From Cacajao melanocephalus (Eukaryota > Chordata > Mammalia > Primates > Pitheciidae): a stretch of 64,000 nt of DNA. The notes under the pieces were generated by a model. That model ran no database searches. It saw only the letters and a list, made by a program, of their open reading frames with translations, and had not been told where the DNA came from. Position numbers and translations under genes: made by a program. Below, piece after piece: positions 41,423 through 51,285 of this stretch; position 1 is the first letter of the stretch; each line of letters opens with the position of its first letter. The stretch covers positions 62,001 to 126,000 of the forward strand of contig CAUYLG010038402.1 in the NCBI GenBank assembly GCA_963573385.1, in the 5' to 3' direction.

Positions 41423-41952
41423 CGGTGTATCGCTTGCACCAGGTCTCCCATAGACTAAGTTCTTTCCTCTTTGCACATTAATGGCAGATCGGGCTGAGGG
41501 AGCAGGAGAACCAGACCACCTGCTTCCTGCTCAGCTTCCTTTCCACCTTCTTTATTGAGAAGTTGGCTGGTTTCTCCTCTCAGTTGGCCCGGCCCAATCA
41601 GCCAATACCCGATCCTACCCCCACACACCTTATCTATGGAAGGGAGCGATTGGATCTTCCAGGAGGTTCTAATCAATGCAACTGTAGGTATTTTCTGCCA
41701 GGGTCTAGATCTGGTTTCCTCACCTTCTCCATTACACTGGCACCTGTACCATCTCTCAAGTGCCTTCCAGCTCAGAAACTCTGCTTATTGAAGATTGGGT
41801 CGCCCTCCTCCCGAACCCACAGACAAATGGCCCCCTTCTTCCCTCTCTCTCAGAATTACTCGCCTCCCTACCCTGGACATCCCTGGGAGAAGGAGAAGGC
41901 ACATTCTAGGGACCACAGCTGGACCAGTCTGTGCCCCAGGAATGGATGGCAT
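41423..41952. other. Low-copy segment between the duplicated blocks
   Basis: About 530 bp with no recognised repeat. It separates duplication block A from block B in copy 1 and is absent between A and B in copy 2. Confidence 0.45.
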
Positions 41953-41980
41953 CTCACACAGGAGCAGCAATGTGGTAGAG
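41953..41980 (+). repeat. Local duplication B, copy 1 (28 bp)
   Basis: The 28-bp block beginning CTCACACAGGAGCAGCAAT recurs at 42230-42257 with one mismatch. Confidence 0.85.
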
Positions 41981-41994
41981 GAGGAAAAGTACGG

Positions 41995-42222
41995 ATGGGG
42001 AAATAGACCCAGAAAAGGGGAGGAGCATGCTGAGTGTATGGCATAGCACCAACTTTGGAGACAGATCTGGGTTTGGATCCAGTTCTTCAACTTCCTGGCA
42101 GTGGAGCCTTGGCCAAGTCATTTGTCTCTCTTAGCCTCAGTTTTCCCATCCGTAAAATGGGGCCAATCGTGAGGGTTGCTGTTGGGGGGGGTTAAAGTGA
42201 GGTTGCATTGGGGAAAGTGCAC
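41995..42222 (+). repeat. Local duplication A, copy 2, containing a MIR
   Basis: It duplicates 41195-41422 and is followed almost at once by block B copy 2 (42230-42257). An eight-base G-run has grown near 42184. Confidence 0.93.
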
Positions 42223-42229
42223 GTGTGCT

Positions 42230-42400
42230 CTCACACAGGAGCAGCAATATGGTAGAGCGGGAGCTGCAGACAGTTGGATGTGAACCCCACTTCTCCTCCC
42301 CAGCTGCACAACCAGGCCAGTCCTTCTGCCTCCTCTTGAATGGGCACCAGAACGACTACTTGGTGTATTTGTGGATGAAAGTACTCAGCACAGCACTTTC
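42230..42400 (+). repeat. Local duplication B copy 2 and MIR-like tail
   Basis: Block B repeats at 42230-42257. It is followed by CAGTTGGATGTGAACCCCAC and a weak MIR-like middle. Confidence 0.55.
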
Positions 42401-42413
42401 TTCAGTTTTTTAG

Positions 42414-42483
42414 GATTTTAGAAATCCTAAAAATCTTTGTGAGAAATATCCACACAAAACTGATTTTTAGGATTTCTAAAATC
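42414..42483. repeat. Perfect 22-bp inverted repeat (hairpin)
   Basis: Arms 42414-42435 and 42462-42483 are exact reverse complements. After a 2-nt bulge, TTTGTG (42436-42441) can pair with CACAAA, leaving a loop of about 11 nt. The right arm belongs to duplication C; the second copy of C (44083) lacks the left arm. Confidence 0.95.
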
Positions 42484-42549
42484 GTTAACAGGCTGAAAAA
42501 GACCCTCAGGTGTCCCAGAGGAAAGCTGGCAGGGCTCAGGGGTTGCCCA
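42445..42549 (+). repeat. Local duplication C, copy 1 (105 bp)
   Basis: It matches 44083-44187 at about 99 of 105 positions without indels. It is not a repeat family I recognise. It borders an antisense L2. Confidence 0.95.
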
Positions 42550-42574
42550 AAGTCGGGGGGTACAGGGTTGTGAA

Positions 42575-42800
42575 TTCAGGCCAGTGATTAGTAGGCAGTG
42601 ATGGGAGCCACCAAAGGATTTTAAATGCGGGGGAGTGATGCGGCCGTGGGGCATCAATGTGGTCCAGAGTGCTCTAGCCACTGCAGGGAGAAGGTCAAGG
42701 CCAGGGGCAGGGAGAGAGGAAAGCAGGCTGTTTTTGTGACCTAGCCCCAGTATGAGGAAGCCTGGACCGAGACCATGACCATGGAGGTGAGTTACAGTGG
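42575..42800 (-). mobile_element. L2 fragment, antisense
   Basis: AGGATTTTAAATGCGGGGGAG, TGATGCGGCCGTGGGGCATC and AGTGCTCTAGCCACTGCAGG fit antisense L2. Confidence 0.55.
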
Positions 42801-43225
42801 GTGGATTAGAGGCGTGTTCAAGACATAGCCTCTTTGGACTTAAGTGATGGAGTGGACATGGGGGCAGGGATGTCCCCTCTCTGGAGATGGTGCCTCAACC
42901 TCCTGGGACTTCCCCCAGGGATCACCTCTGGCTCTCACCCCCCTAGGTTTTGCACAGGCTACACATCCTGTCTGGAAGTCCCTAGCTTTAAGGGCTATGT
43001 TATAAGATGTTATAACTCTTAGCAGCTTCCAAGCAGAGGAGTGTGTGGTCAGATGTGGCTGTTAGGAACACCAGCTCCAGGCAAGGTTCAGCAGTGGGGA
43101 CGATCAGGGTCAGGTGGGAGTGGGGTGGGGATATGAGACTATGGGTGTCAGGCCTCAAAAGGAGCCGTGGTTTCCTCAGAGGATCCTTCCCAGACCCACT
43201 CGCCCCTAAAGTATACCAAGTTTCT
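42801..43225. other. Low-copy stretch, nothing recognised
   Basis: No repeat or gene is recognised. Confidence 0.4.
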
Positions 43226-43460
43226 CACTAATAATCAATCATCCCACTCTGGAGTTTACACGGACTGCAATTTGCATTTTATATTTATATGCACGATTAT
43301 TTGATTAATGTCTGTATCTCACTCTAAATTACAAGCTCCACGAACATAGAGACATTATTATGATATCACTGGGTTACCACTTATTTTATCCCCAGCATTT
43401 TGGACAGTCCCTAACCCATAGTAGGGGCTCAATAAATGTTGACTCAATGAATGAGTGATC
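43226..43460 (+). mobile_element. L2 3' end, sense
   Basis: ATTACAAGCTCCACGAACATA, CCCAGCATTTTGGACAGTCC and AGTAGGGGCTCAATAAATG form the standard L2 3' end. Confidence 0.85.
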
Positions 43461-43505
43461 CCGGCTGGAGTTTTAGCAGCACTTGGATGATTGAATGTAA
43501 GATTA

Positions 43506-43989
43506 TGTGGGAAGTTGAAAAGTTCCTCTTTAAAGTTTCCTTTCTTGTTAAAGAATAAATCATAAGTGAGCTAATAACTCTTTGTGAAGCCCTATCCTAT
43601 GTAGCTGTTAGACATGCTTATAGGCACGTAGTACATTCTACGTCCTTGTACTTTAACCAAGATATCTGTGCTGGACGTGCTCACAGATATGTCCCAGCTC
43701 TCCATTGCTTTTACCTGTTTAGAAAAGTTTTAAGTTTTTAGCCAATTGGGTTTTAGTTTAAATTGTGATATCTGGCTCCAGCCAACAGTGATCAGACACA
43801 GCAGTAAGGACAATCCCAAATGCATAAGGGATAAATATGTCTACTTTTCCTTTGTTTGTTGTACTCCCATGGGCAAGCTGGCTAGCGAGAGTACCCTTCC
43901 TGCAGTCCAGGAAGCAAAAATTGCTTGCTGAGAGATCCTTAGTCTCAGTGCTGATTTTTCTTTGTGGCACCAAGCATTTGTTTCCAGCA
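43506..43989 (+). mobile_element. Solo LTR, ERV1-like, sense (family copy 2 of 3)
   Basis: A 484-bp element bounded by TGTGGG and CAGCA. The 5-bp direct repeat GATTA flanks it exactly at 43501-43505 and 43990-43994. It shares its whole length with 26957-27434 (reverse) and 46986-47558. No internal retroviral sequence is present, so it is a solo LTR left by LTR-LTR recombination. Confidence 0.93.
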
Positions 43990-44082
43990 GATTAGTTGGA
44001 AAGAGGTGCCAATCTGTAGAGCTCAGAGGCCAAGCGTAGCAGAATAGATAGATGTCTTAACTCCTCAACACCCACTTTGGGG

Positions 44083-44187
44083 AATATCCACACAAAAATG
44101 ATTTTTAGGATTTCTAAATTAGTTAACAGGCTGAAAAAGATCCTCAGGTGTCCCAGAGGAAGGCTGGCAGGGCTCAGCGGTTGCCCA
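44083..44187 (+). repeat. Local duplication C, copy 2 (105 bp)
   Basis: A near copy of 42445-42549, offset by exactly 1,638 bp. It lacks the left arm of the copy-1 hairpin and does not continue into L2. Confidence 0.95.
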
Positions 44188-44432
44188 TTTCTCTGAATTA
44201 CACATTCATCTCCTCTGTTCTCTACTGGTACAGGGAATTGACATGCAGCCCTAGCTGTTTTGTACACAGGGCCTGGATCTCAACCATGTACCAAATAAAA
44301 GCTAGAAAAAAATGTACCACATTTCATCTCAAATGTTTTCCATAGTATATATGATTTTTTATTTCTATTAAACTACGAAGTGAACAAGATTTCCTCTTGA
44401 ACTCCCAGTGAGACAGTCGAAACTGGAAGCCT
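44188..44432. other. Low-copy gap
   Basis: No repeat or gene recognised. Confidence 0.4.
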
Positions 44433-44750
44433 GGCCAGGCACGGTGGCTCACACCCGTAATCCCAGCACTTTGGGAGGCTGAGGATGGCGGATCACCTGA
44501 GGTCAGGAGTTTGAGACCAGCCTAACTAACATGGTGAAACAGCATTTCTACTAAAAATACAGAAAAAAATTAGCCAGGCGTGATGCTGCATGCCTGTAGT
44601 CCCAGCTACTCGGGAAGCTGAGGCAGAAGAATCCTTGAATCCAGGAGGTGAAGACTGTAGTAAGCCGAGATCGCACCACTGCACTCCAGCCCGGGAGGCA
44701 GAGTGAGACCCAGTCTCAACAAACAAACAAACAAACAAACAAACAAACAT
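44433..44750 (+). mobile_element. Full-length Alu, sense, (CAAA)n tail
   Basis: The 12-bp target-site duplication AACTRGAAGCCT lies at 44421-44432 and 44751-44762 with one difference. The tail has become about eight CAAA units. Confidence 0.97.
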
Positions 44751-44764
44751 AACTAGAAGCCTGA

Positions 44765-44908
44765 GTAATGGACACAGTGCAGATTCAGAGCTGAACCAGA
44801 CTGGAATTTGCACACCAGCTTCACCACGGGATGCTTTGGGATGCTCAAAGTCACTGCTCTGTGCATCTGTTTTCTCATCTGTAAAGTGAGGTGAGTCATC
44901 TCTGCCCG
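44765..44908 (+). mobile_element. MIR, sense
   Basis: GTGCAGATTCAGAGCTGAACC, CTGTGCATCTGTTTTCTCATC and TGTAAAGTGAGGTGAGTC are in MIR order. Confidence 0.65.
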
Positions 44909-45067
44909 TTCAGCTTGCAGCTTTGTGGTGGGGACATCGGATACGAACCTGCATTGGGCATTGAACACTGAACAGCACCAGATACATCAGAGGAGGTGCG
45001 GCTTGGGTAGTCAAATCATGTGGTTTTCGAAAGGTAGGAAATGGAAGCATCCATATCTCTTTCCAAC

Positions 45068-45362
45068 TTTTTTTCCCCCGAGAGAGTCTTCCTGTGTCAT
45101 CCAGGCTGGAGTGGGTGGGGAGATCACCGCTCACTGCAGACCCTGCCTCTGGAGCTCAAGCCATCCTCCCACCTTATCCTCCCAAGTAGCTAGGACCACA
45201 GGTGTGCGCCACCACATCTGGCTAATTATTTTTATTTTTGTAGAGACAGGGTCTCACAAAATTTAGACCCGAGCTGGTCTAAAACTCCTCGCCTCAAGCC
45301 GTTCTCTCACCTCAGCTTCCCACAGTATTGGGATCGCAGGCGAGAGCTACCATGCCCGTCCT
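45068..45362 (-). mobile_element. Old Alu (AluJ-like), antisense
   Basis: It is diverged throughout (CATCCAGGCTGGAGTGGGTGG, GGACCACAGGTGTGCGCC). The flanking 10-bp repeat TCTTTCCAAC is at 45058-45067 and 45365-45374, supporting intact ends. Confidence 0.93.
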
Positions 45363-45419
45363 TATCTTTCCAACCTTTGTGGGTGCGTGTGAGTAAATTA
45401 CTGCTTTTTGTTCTACTTG

Positions 45420-45560
45420 GAATACGGAGAATTAGGCTCCACCCCCTTTTCGGCAGCGTCATAAGCCGGTGGCCAATGGGCTGGCTGCCTGCAGGAGAGC
45501 GCCCGCCCCCTTATCCAATCAGCTGCAACTGAGGGTTCACATGCCATTCCGGCAGCCAAG
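45420..45560. promoter_or_regulatory. Candidate promoter-like segment: paired CCAAT boxes and GC box
   Basis: GGCCAATGGG (45471-45480) and ATCCAATCAG (45513-45522) are two CCAAT boxes 42 bp apart, a spacing of four helical turns. A GCCCGCCCCCTTA GC/CACCC element sits between them and CTCCACCCCC lies upstream. No TATA box or downstream gene is recognised. It could also be an unrecognised LTR piece. Confidence 0.35.
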
Positions 45561-45584
45561 CTTTCTAGCAGGCTTTAGAGGAGT

Positions 45585-45712
45585 CCCTGGCAGGTGCTGT
45601 TATGAAGTTCGTTTTGTAGATGAGAAAACTGAGAGGTAACAACTTAGCCAATGACGTGGAGCCAGTAAAACACAGAATTGTGATTCAAATCATTTCGTTC
45701 CACTGTCTTGCT
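45585..45712 (-). mobile_element. MIR, antisense
   Basis: TTTGTAGATGAGAAAACTGAG, AGGTAACAACTTAGCCAATG and GAATTGTGATTCAAATC match antisense MIR. Confidence 0.75.
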
Positions 45713-45714
45713 CA

Positions 45715-45910
45715 TCTCTGCCTCTCCAGGGCTAAGCAAAGTTCCTGGCATAGTAAGCACTCTGTATATGTTTGCCAAGTGAGAGTTGGAGAATAATAAC
45801 CCTTATTTTACGGGCTTATTATGAAAATTAAGTAAGTTAATATGAGTGAAAGCATCTGGCGCAGACCCTGGGGTTGAGAGGTGGTGAATAAATATTCGTT
45901 TAATTCATTC
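45715..45910 (+). mobile_element. L2/MIR 3' ends, sense
   Basis: A GTTCCTGGCATAGTAAGCAC phrase is followed by TTATTATGAAAATTAAGTAAG and GGTGGTGAATAAATATTCG. These look like two short 3'-end fragments in the same orientation. Confidence 0.55.
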
Positions 45911-46094
45911 ATGCATTCATTCATTCATCCTCCCTTATGGCTTGGAGCCATTGCTCCTGGCAAACACGGAAAGAAGGCAAAACCTGTCTTCTCGCCCTGA
46001 GCCCCACGTTTAGAGAGCTGTGCTCTTCCTTTCTCTCTGCTCATGCATAGAATCCACACTACCTCTTTGCCAGGAGGACTTAGTGGTTAAGATA

Positions 46095-46385
46095 AGCCCC
46101 TCTCTGACCTGCTTCTCCAGGCCCACCTCTCTCTTCTCCTACACGACCCTTCCCTAGCTCCCCACTCACACACCAGCAGTCGTGGGCTGCCCAGAACTCA
46201 CCCTGGGCTTTCCCTGTAGTGTGTCTTTGTTTACACCCATTCCTGCTCCTGGTAGGCTCCCTGTCCAGCCTTCAAAGCTCAGCTCCAAGGGAACTCTTCC
46301 ATAGAGGCTTTTATTCCAGCGAGAAATCACCACCCCCAATCGCTGCCCCCCATTGCTTTATCTGCACCCCTCTTAAGGTACTGAG
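46095..46385 (+). mobile_element. L2 3' region, sense
   Basis: CCTTCAAAGCTCAGCTCCAAG, GAACTCTTCCATAGAGGC and CATTGCTTTATCTGCACCCC fit the sense L2 3' region. Confidence 0.72.
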
Positions 46386-46399
46386 GGTGCCAGGGATTG

Positions 46400-46590
46400 A
46401 CTTAAAAAGCATGTGAATGGTGGCATTTGCATGTGTGTCTCAGAAGAACCACACTGGCTGTGTGTTTTGGGTGAAGTAATTTCACACCCCCCTCCTCCAG
46501 CCTATGTTTCTTATATGGAAGAACTGAGTTAAATAACCCTCAGCATAGGGCTGTTGTGGGGATTAAATTAAATAAAATTAGAACAAAGAA
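46400..46590 (+). mobile_element. MIR, sense
   Basis: GGGTGAAGTAATTTCACACC, TTTCTTATATGGAAGAACTG and GGGCTGTTGTGGGGATTAAA fit MIR. Confidence 0.68.
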
Positions 46591-46825
46591 TGAATACTCA
46601 CTGTTTTGCATTTCCCTAGCCTGATATATTGCACTACAGAATGTCAGAACTGAAAGGGATTTTAAGAATATCAATCAGATCCAGTGTTTCCCAAACTTTA
46701 AAAAGCTAAGCAAAACCATTTTTTCCTATGGTGGCATGGGGGTACTGTTCTGTTGGAGAGAGGACTTAGAGGTCTGCCCACCCAGCTCCTCCATCATCCC
46801 ATTCCTCAAAGGCTTTTCCTCTCAA
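46591..46825. other. Low-copy or ancient-repeat gap
   Basis: AGTGTTTCCCAAACTTTAAAA at 46683 resembles the terminal part of old hAT-type MITEs, but no family is assigned. Confidence 0.3.
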
Positions 46826-46985
46826 GAAGACTTCCAGTTTTGTCTTAGCCAGAGTAATTAGGCAAGAAAAATAAATAAATAAAGGGCATCAAAATTGGCA
46901 AGAAGGAAGTCAAATTGTCTTTGTTTGCAGATGACATGATTTTATATAGAAAACCCTAAAACTGCATCAAAAAACTCTTAGAAAT

Positions 46986-47558
46986 TGTGGGAATTAGAAA
47001 AGTGCAGCTTCAAAGTTTCCTTTCTTGTTTAAGAAAAATCATCAGTGTTAGAAATATTAGTTTGTTTTAAACAGTTTCTTCAAAGCCTTTTTGCTTTTTG
47101 CTAGTAGCTATTTGTTGAGCCCCATCCTATGTAGCTGTTAGACATGCTCACAGGCACATAGTACATTCTATGTCCTTGTACTTTAACCAAGATATCTGTG
47201 CTGGACGTGCTCACAGGCATGTCCCAGCTTGCAGACAATGCCCCTTCCTTATTTGGACTTCCTTGTTGTTCTCCACTGCTTTTACCTGTTTAGAAAGGTT
47301 TTACGTTGTTAGCCAATCAAGTTTTAGTTTAGATTGTGAGGTCTGGCTCCAACCAATGGAAATCAGACACAGCAGTAAGGACAACCCCAAATGTGTAAAG
47401 GATAAATATATCTGCTTTTCCTTTGTTTGTTGTATTCTCGTGGAAAGATTGCTAATAAGGGTACCCTTTCTGAAGGAAGTAAAAAGAATTGCTTTGCTGA
47501 GAGACCCTTTGTCCCAGTACTGACTTTTCTTTGTGGCACCAAAAATTTACATATAACA
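46986..47558 (+). mobile_element. Solo LTR, ERV1-like, sense, inside L1 (copy 3 of 3)
   Basis: About 573 bp from TGTGGG to TAACA, homologous over its length to 43506-43989. The L1 sequence continues across the insertion with the flanking 5-bp pair GAAAT (46981-46985) and GAACT (47559-47563), consistent with a target-site duplication with one change. It has an extra block of about 50 bp near 47055-47105 compared with copy 2. Confidence 0.92.
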
Positions 47559-48128
47559 GAACTGATAAGCAGATACAGGGAAATTTCAGGATACAAAATC
47601 AACATAGAAAAACCAGTAGTGTTTCTATACAACAATAATGAACTAGCCAAAAAAGAAATTGAGGAAGCAATCTCACCTACAGTAACTATTAATACAAAAA
47701 ACCTAAAATACCTAAGAATAAAAGTAACAAAGGAGGTGAAAGATCTTTACAAAGAAAATGAGAAAACACTATGAAAGAAATTGAAGAGGTCACAAAAATT
47801 GGAAATATTTCACATGTTCATGAATTAGAAGAATAATGTGAAAATGGTCATACTACCAAAAGTGATCTACAGATTCAGTTGTAATCCCTATCAAAATACC
47901 AATGAAATTCTTCACAGAAATATGAAAAAACATCTTGGAATCTACATGGGATCCCAAATAGCCAAAGCAATCCTGAGCAAAAAGAGCAAGCTGGAGTCAT
48001 CCCATTACCTAACTTAAATATATACTGCAAAGCTATCTTAACCAGAATAACCATGGTACTGGCATAAAAACAGATCTATAGATCAATGGAACAGAATGAA
48101 AAATCCAGAAATAAATCAATGTATTTAT

Positions 48129-48142
48129 AGCCAACTAATTTT
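48129..48142. repeat. Target-site duplication of TRMT11 retrocopy (left)
   Basis: AGCCAACTAATTTT here matches AGCCAGCTGATTTT at 50870-50883 at 12 of 14 positions. The two copies bracket the retrocopy within L1. Confidence 0.9.
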
Positions 48143-48248
48143 CTTTCTTTTTTTTTTCTCAGAAATTCTCAGTATGGTTTGTTAGTGGCAATGTAAATTG
48201 ATGACAATCATAAACCAAATTAAACAAATCTACCTAGTGAATAAATTC

Positions 48249-48588
48249 TTTCTTTCTTTCTTTCTCTTTCTTCTCTCTCTCTCTCTTTTTCTTTCTTCTT
48301 TCTGACATAGAGTCCCACTCTGTTGCCCAGGCTAGAGTGCAGTGGTACAATTTCGGCCCACTGCAACCTCTGCCTCCTGGGTTCAAGTGATTCTCATGCG
48401 TCAGCCCCCTGAGTAGCTGGGACTATAGCACCCGCCACCACATCCAGCTAATTTTTGTATTTTTAGTAGAGATGGGGTTCCACCCTGTTGGCCAGGGTGG
48501 TCTTGAATTCCTGACCTCAAATGATCCACCTGCCTTGGCCTCTCAAAATGCTGGGATTACAGGCACGAGCCACTGTGCCCAGTCTTAA
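48249..48588 (-). mobile_element. Alu, antisense, inside the retrocopy 3'UTR
   Basis: It opens with a long CTTT/CT tract (48249-48300), the complement of its tail, and ends near CACTGTGCCCAGTC. The target-site duplication TGAATWAATTC lies at 48238-48248 and 48589-48599 with one difference. Confidence 0.96.
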
Positions 48589-48659
48589 TGAATTAATTCC
48601 TAACCATTATTAATTGCTTATAATGTATCCAGCAGATATGTTTTAAAAGTCAACAATAT

Positions 48660-48958
48660 GGCCGAGCATGGTGGCTCACACCTGTAATCCTAGCACTTTG
48701 GGAGGCCGAGGCAGGAGGATCACAAGGTCAAGAGTTCGAGACCAGCCTGATCAATGTGGTGAAACCGCCATCTCTACTAAAAATGCAAAAAAAATTAGCT
48801 GGGCGTGGTGGCATGCATCTCTAATCCCAGCTACTCAGGAGGCTGAGGCAGGGAATTGCTTGAACCAGGGAGGTGAAGGTTGCAGTGAGTCAAGATCATG
48901 CCACTGCACTCCAGCCTGGGTAACAGAGCAAGACTCTGTCTCAAAAAAACAAAAGAAG
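48660..48958 (+). mobile_element. Full-length Alu, sense, inside the retrocopy 3'UTR
   Basis: The 13-bp target-site duplication AAGTCAACAATAT is identical at 48647-48659 and 48959-48971. The A-rich tail is AAAAAAACAAAAGAAG. Confidence 0.97.
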
Positions 48959-49963
48959 AAGTCAACAATATTAATTTCCTTTGTAGATTGTTTAAAAAAA
49001 CTGTTTTGAGTCAATATCCATTAATACTTGAAAGTACAAATACAAATTAAATAAGATTCAAAAGACTAACATATACAACAAAAAAGTCTGTAAAACAAAG
49101 ATAAGTTTAAAAACATTGCACAATTTAGTTTCTATCTTTTTTATAGAAAATATTTTAAAACAGGACATATTGTCTGGATCATACATGAAAGTTCACATCC
49201 AGATGTCTTTTCTATCAAATTCTTATCCTTTCTTCATTGTCAAAATCTTAATTTTCATTCCTGGCTGGATTGTTCTTCCTTGGAAATTCTTTCTGTCATC
49301 CCACTAAAATATTTCTCACGGAAGCAATTATGACCTTGGTATGGCAGAAAACGATAGCTTTGCAGATGTCGATACTGGTCCCAGTTCTCAAATTTCTTCA
49401 CCTTTTCCGTTGTGATCAGGTGCCTTGATGAGTGACTGGAAAGCTTCTGCTCACAGTTGCTAATGAGTTTTACGCAAGAGTGCCAGGGCACCATCTCTTC
49501 AGTGTATTCTGGTGTATACACTGGTAACCAATAGACTACTAGTCTTCCTCCTAACACGAGGGTCTCAGCTGCGAAGTTTAGCAAGTCAAAAAAACGTATC
49601 ACTCAGATGATAACTCAAGGAAACAGGAATGTGGCTTTCTGGACGTTTTTCCATCTCCTTTGGTATTTCCTTCTGTAAACCTGTTCTCGTAGATTCTCTG
49701 ATACCATATGGGGGATCAGTAATGACTGCATCGAAATATGTGCCCTTTCTCCAGGAAGGTTTAGATGCATCTGAAACCAGGACATCAAGGTAATACTTCT
49801 GTAAACCATATTGACAAAGATTAGCCCTAATGTTTTCTTCTGGTCCTTTCCATACCTGTTTTTTTTTTCCTGCTGGCCTTTCCCAAGCCATGAACTGTGC
49901 TGCAGTCTGTGTCTGCCCCATATACTATGCATCAAAATGAGCAGATGCTATCATGAGGCCACC

Positions 49964-50086
49964 TAGAAGAGCTAGTTGTCAAGGGGAACAGAAAAGCTTT
50001 CCTTTGCTTTCTTAAACACGACTTTATCCATTTGGTTGGAGCGAGTTTCGAGAAGACCCAATTTACAGTTACAATGAACAGTACGC
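49964..50086 (-). other. Non-coding-derived 123-bp insert within the TRMT11 retrocopy
   Basis: On the minus strand, TRMT11-like sequence stops after TTGTTGAAACAGCA (50100-50087) and resumes at GGTGGCCTCATGA (49963-49951). The 123 bp between do not resemble the protein. On the minus strand they end CTAGCTCTTCTAG, like a 3' splice-site acceptor. This may be intronic sequence retained through an upstream alternative acceptor, or a later insertion. Confidence 0.7.
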
Positions 50087-51285
50087 TGCTGTTTCAACAA
50101 ATAGATCAAAGACAATATCATTTTCTTTCACTTCCCCATGGTTAGTCATGATGAATGACAAACCAGCATCCACACTTGTATTTCCAGCGAAGCACCTCTT
50201 TTTGACACTGTATGACTTAGTACGCTCTCTCTGTCCATCTGCAATCCATCTACCAAAATAAATATTATGTGGATTCTCAGGAATGCAGTTTGGGTCCAAG
50301 CCACAATCCTCCAAAACAGAGAATATATGTTGTCGTTTCTTTAAATTCACTTTTTCTTGAAATAGGAGAAATTTACGTGCATCTGTTTGCTTGATTTTTC
50401 TCTTTTTGTGTCAATGTCTTATTAAAAATGTGAATCTTTATTTTATATGTAGAGTCTGAATGTGGAAATGGAACCATCTTCTCCCCAGGGTAATTTTTAA
50501 GAGAACTGTACAGCTCCTCAGGAGATTGTCCAGGACCCCATAGTTCACATATAGATTTGTCACACACTGTCCATCTCATTCAATTTCTTGCAGTATCTTC
50601 AGAGGGAATGCTAAGAATCCAAAATAGTGACTTGCCATGTTTTTTGACTGCTGGCGAACTGACCTCCAGAAAACGAAAGCAAATACTTTATTTCCTGAGG
50701 CATTTAAGCTTCAACATCAGATAATTACAATTTGGGGTTTGGCAGGTGGAACGCCAGTGCTCCTGCACCGTGAGCGGCAGGTACTTTAGGGTGCACAGCA
50801 GCGCCATTGCAGCTGCCCATCGAGGTCCCACTTCATTCTCCCTCCCACAGTAGAGTCTCCACTGAGACCAGCCAGCTGATTTTCAACAAAGGCACCCAGA
50901 ACATTCAGTGGTGAAAGAACAGTCTTTTCAATGAGTGCTGCTGGAAAAACTGGATATACATATACAGAAAAATAAAACTAGACTTCTATCGCTCACCATA
51001 TAGAAAAAAATCAAATCAGAATGGATTAAAGACTTAAATGCAGGACCTAAAACTATAGAACTACTAGAAGAAAACACTGGGGGGACACTTTCGGAGGACA
51101 TTGCCCTGGGCAAAGGTTTTTTCGCACTGGCAACAAAAGCAAAAATACACAAATGGGATTATCTCAAGCTAAAAAGCTTCTGTACGTAAAGGAAGCAATC
51201 AACAGAGTGAAGAGACACCTACAGAATGGGAGAAAGTATTTGCAACTATTCATCTGATAGGGAAGTAATAAATAGAACATATAAA

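Larger units (their letters stand above)
48143..50869 (-). pseudogene. TRMT11: Processed pseudogene of TRMT11 (tRNA guanine-10 N2-methyltransferase)
   Basis: On the minus strand an intronless, broken copy of the TRMT11 mRNA runs from a 5'UTR-like end (start ATG at 50807-50805) to a poly-A remnant (T-rich 48143-48157). Conserved pieces include ELYSSLKNYP and DSTYKIKIHIFNKT (about 50520-50400), NIYFGRWIADGQRE (about 50260), the SAM-methyltransferase DPPYG motif (49703-49717), NFAAETLVLGGRLV and the C-terminal FREKYFSGMTERI, with a stop near 49255. The normal protein methylates G10 of tRNAs with TRMT112; this copy cannot, because stops and frameshifts break the frame. A 123-bp segment at 49964-50086 is foreign to the coding sequence. 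Two Alus lie in its 3'UTR. Target-site duplications flank it. Confidence 0.94.

Noticed and set aside
42427..44267. The 105-bp duplicate as duplicated coding exons
   Set aside because: The minus-strand frames through the two copies differ and contain no recognisable domain or paired splice sites.
43506..47558. The two sense LTRs as the ends of one provirus
   Set aside because: Each has its own distinct flanking duplication and the interval holds L2, MIR and Alu sequence, with no viral interior.
49255..50807. TRMT11-like frames as a functional gene
   Set aside because: The copy has no introns at expected joins, has several stops and frameshifts, a foreign insert, a poly-A remnant and target-site duplications, so it is a processed pseudogene.
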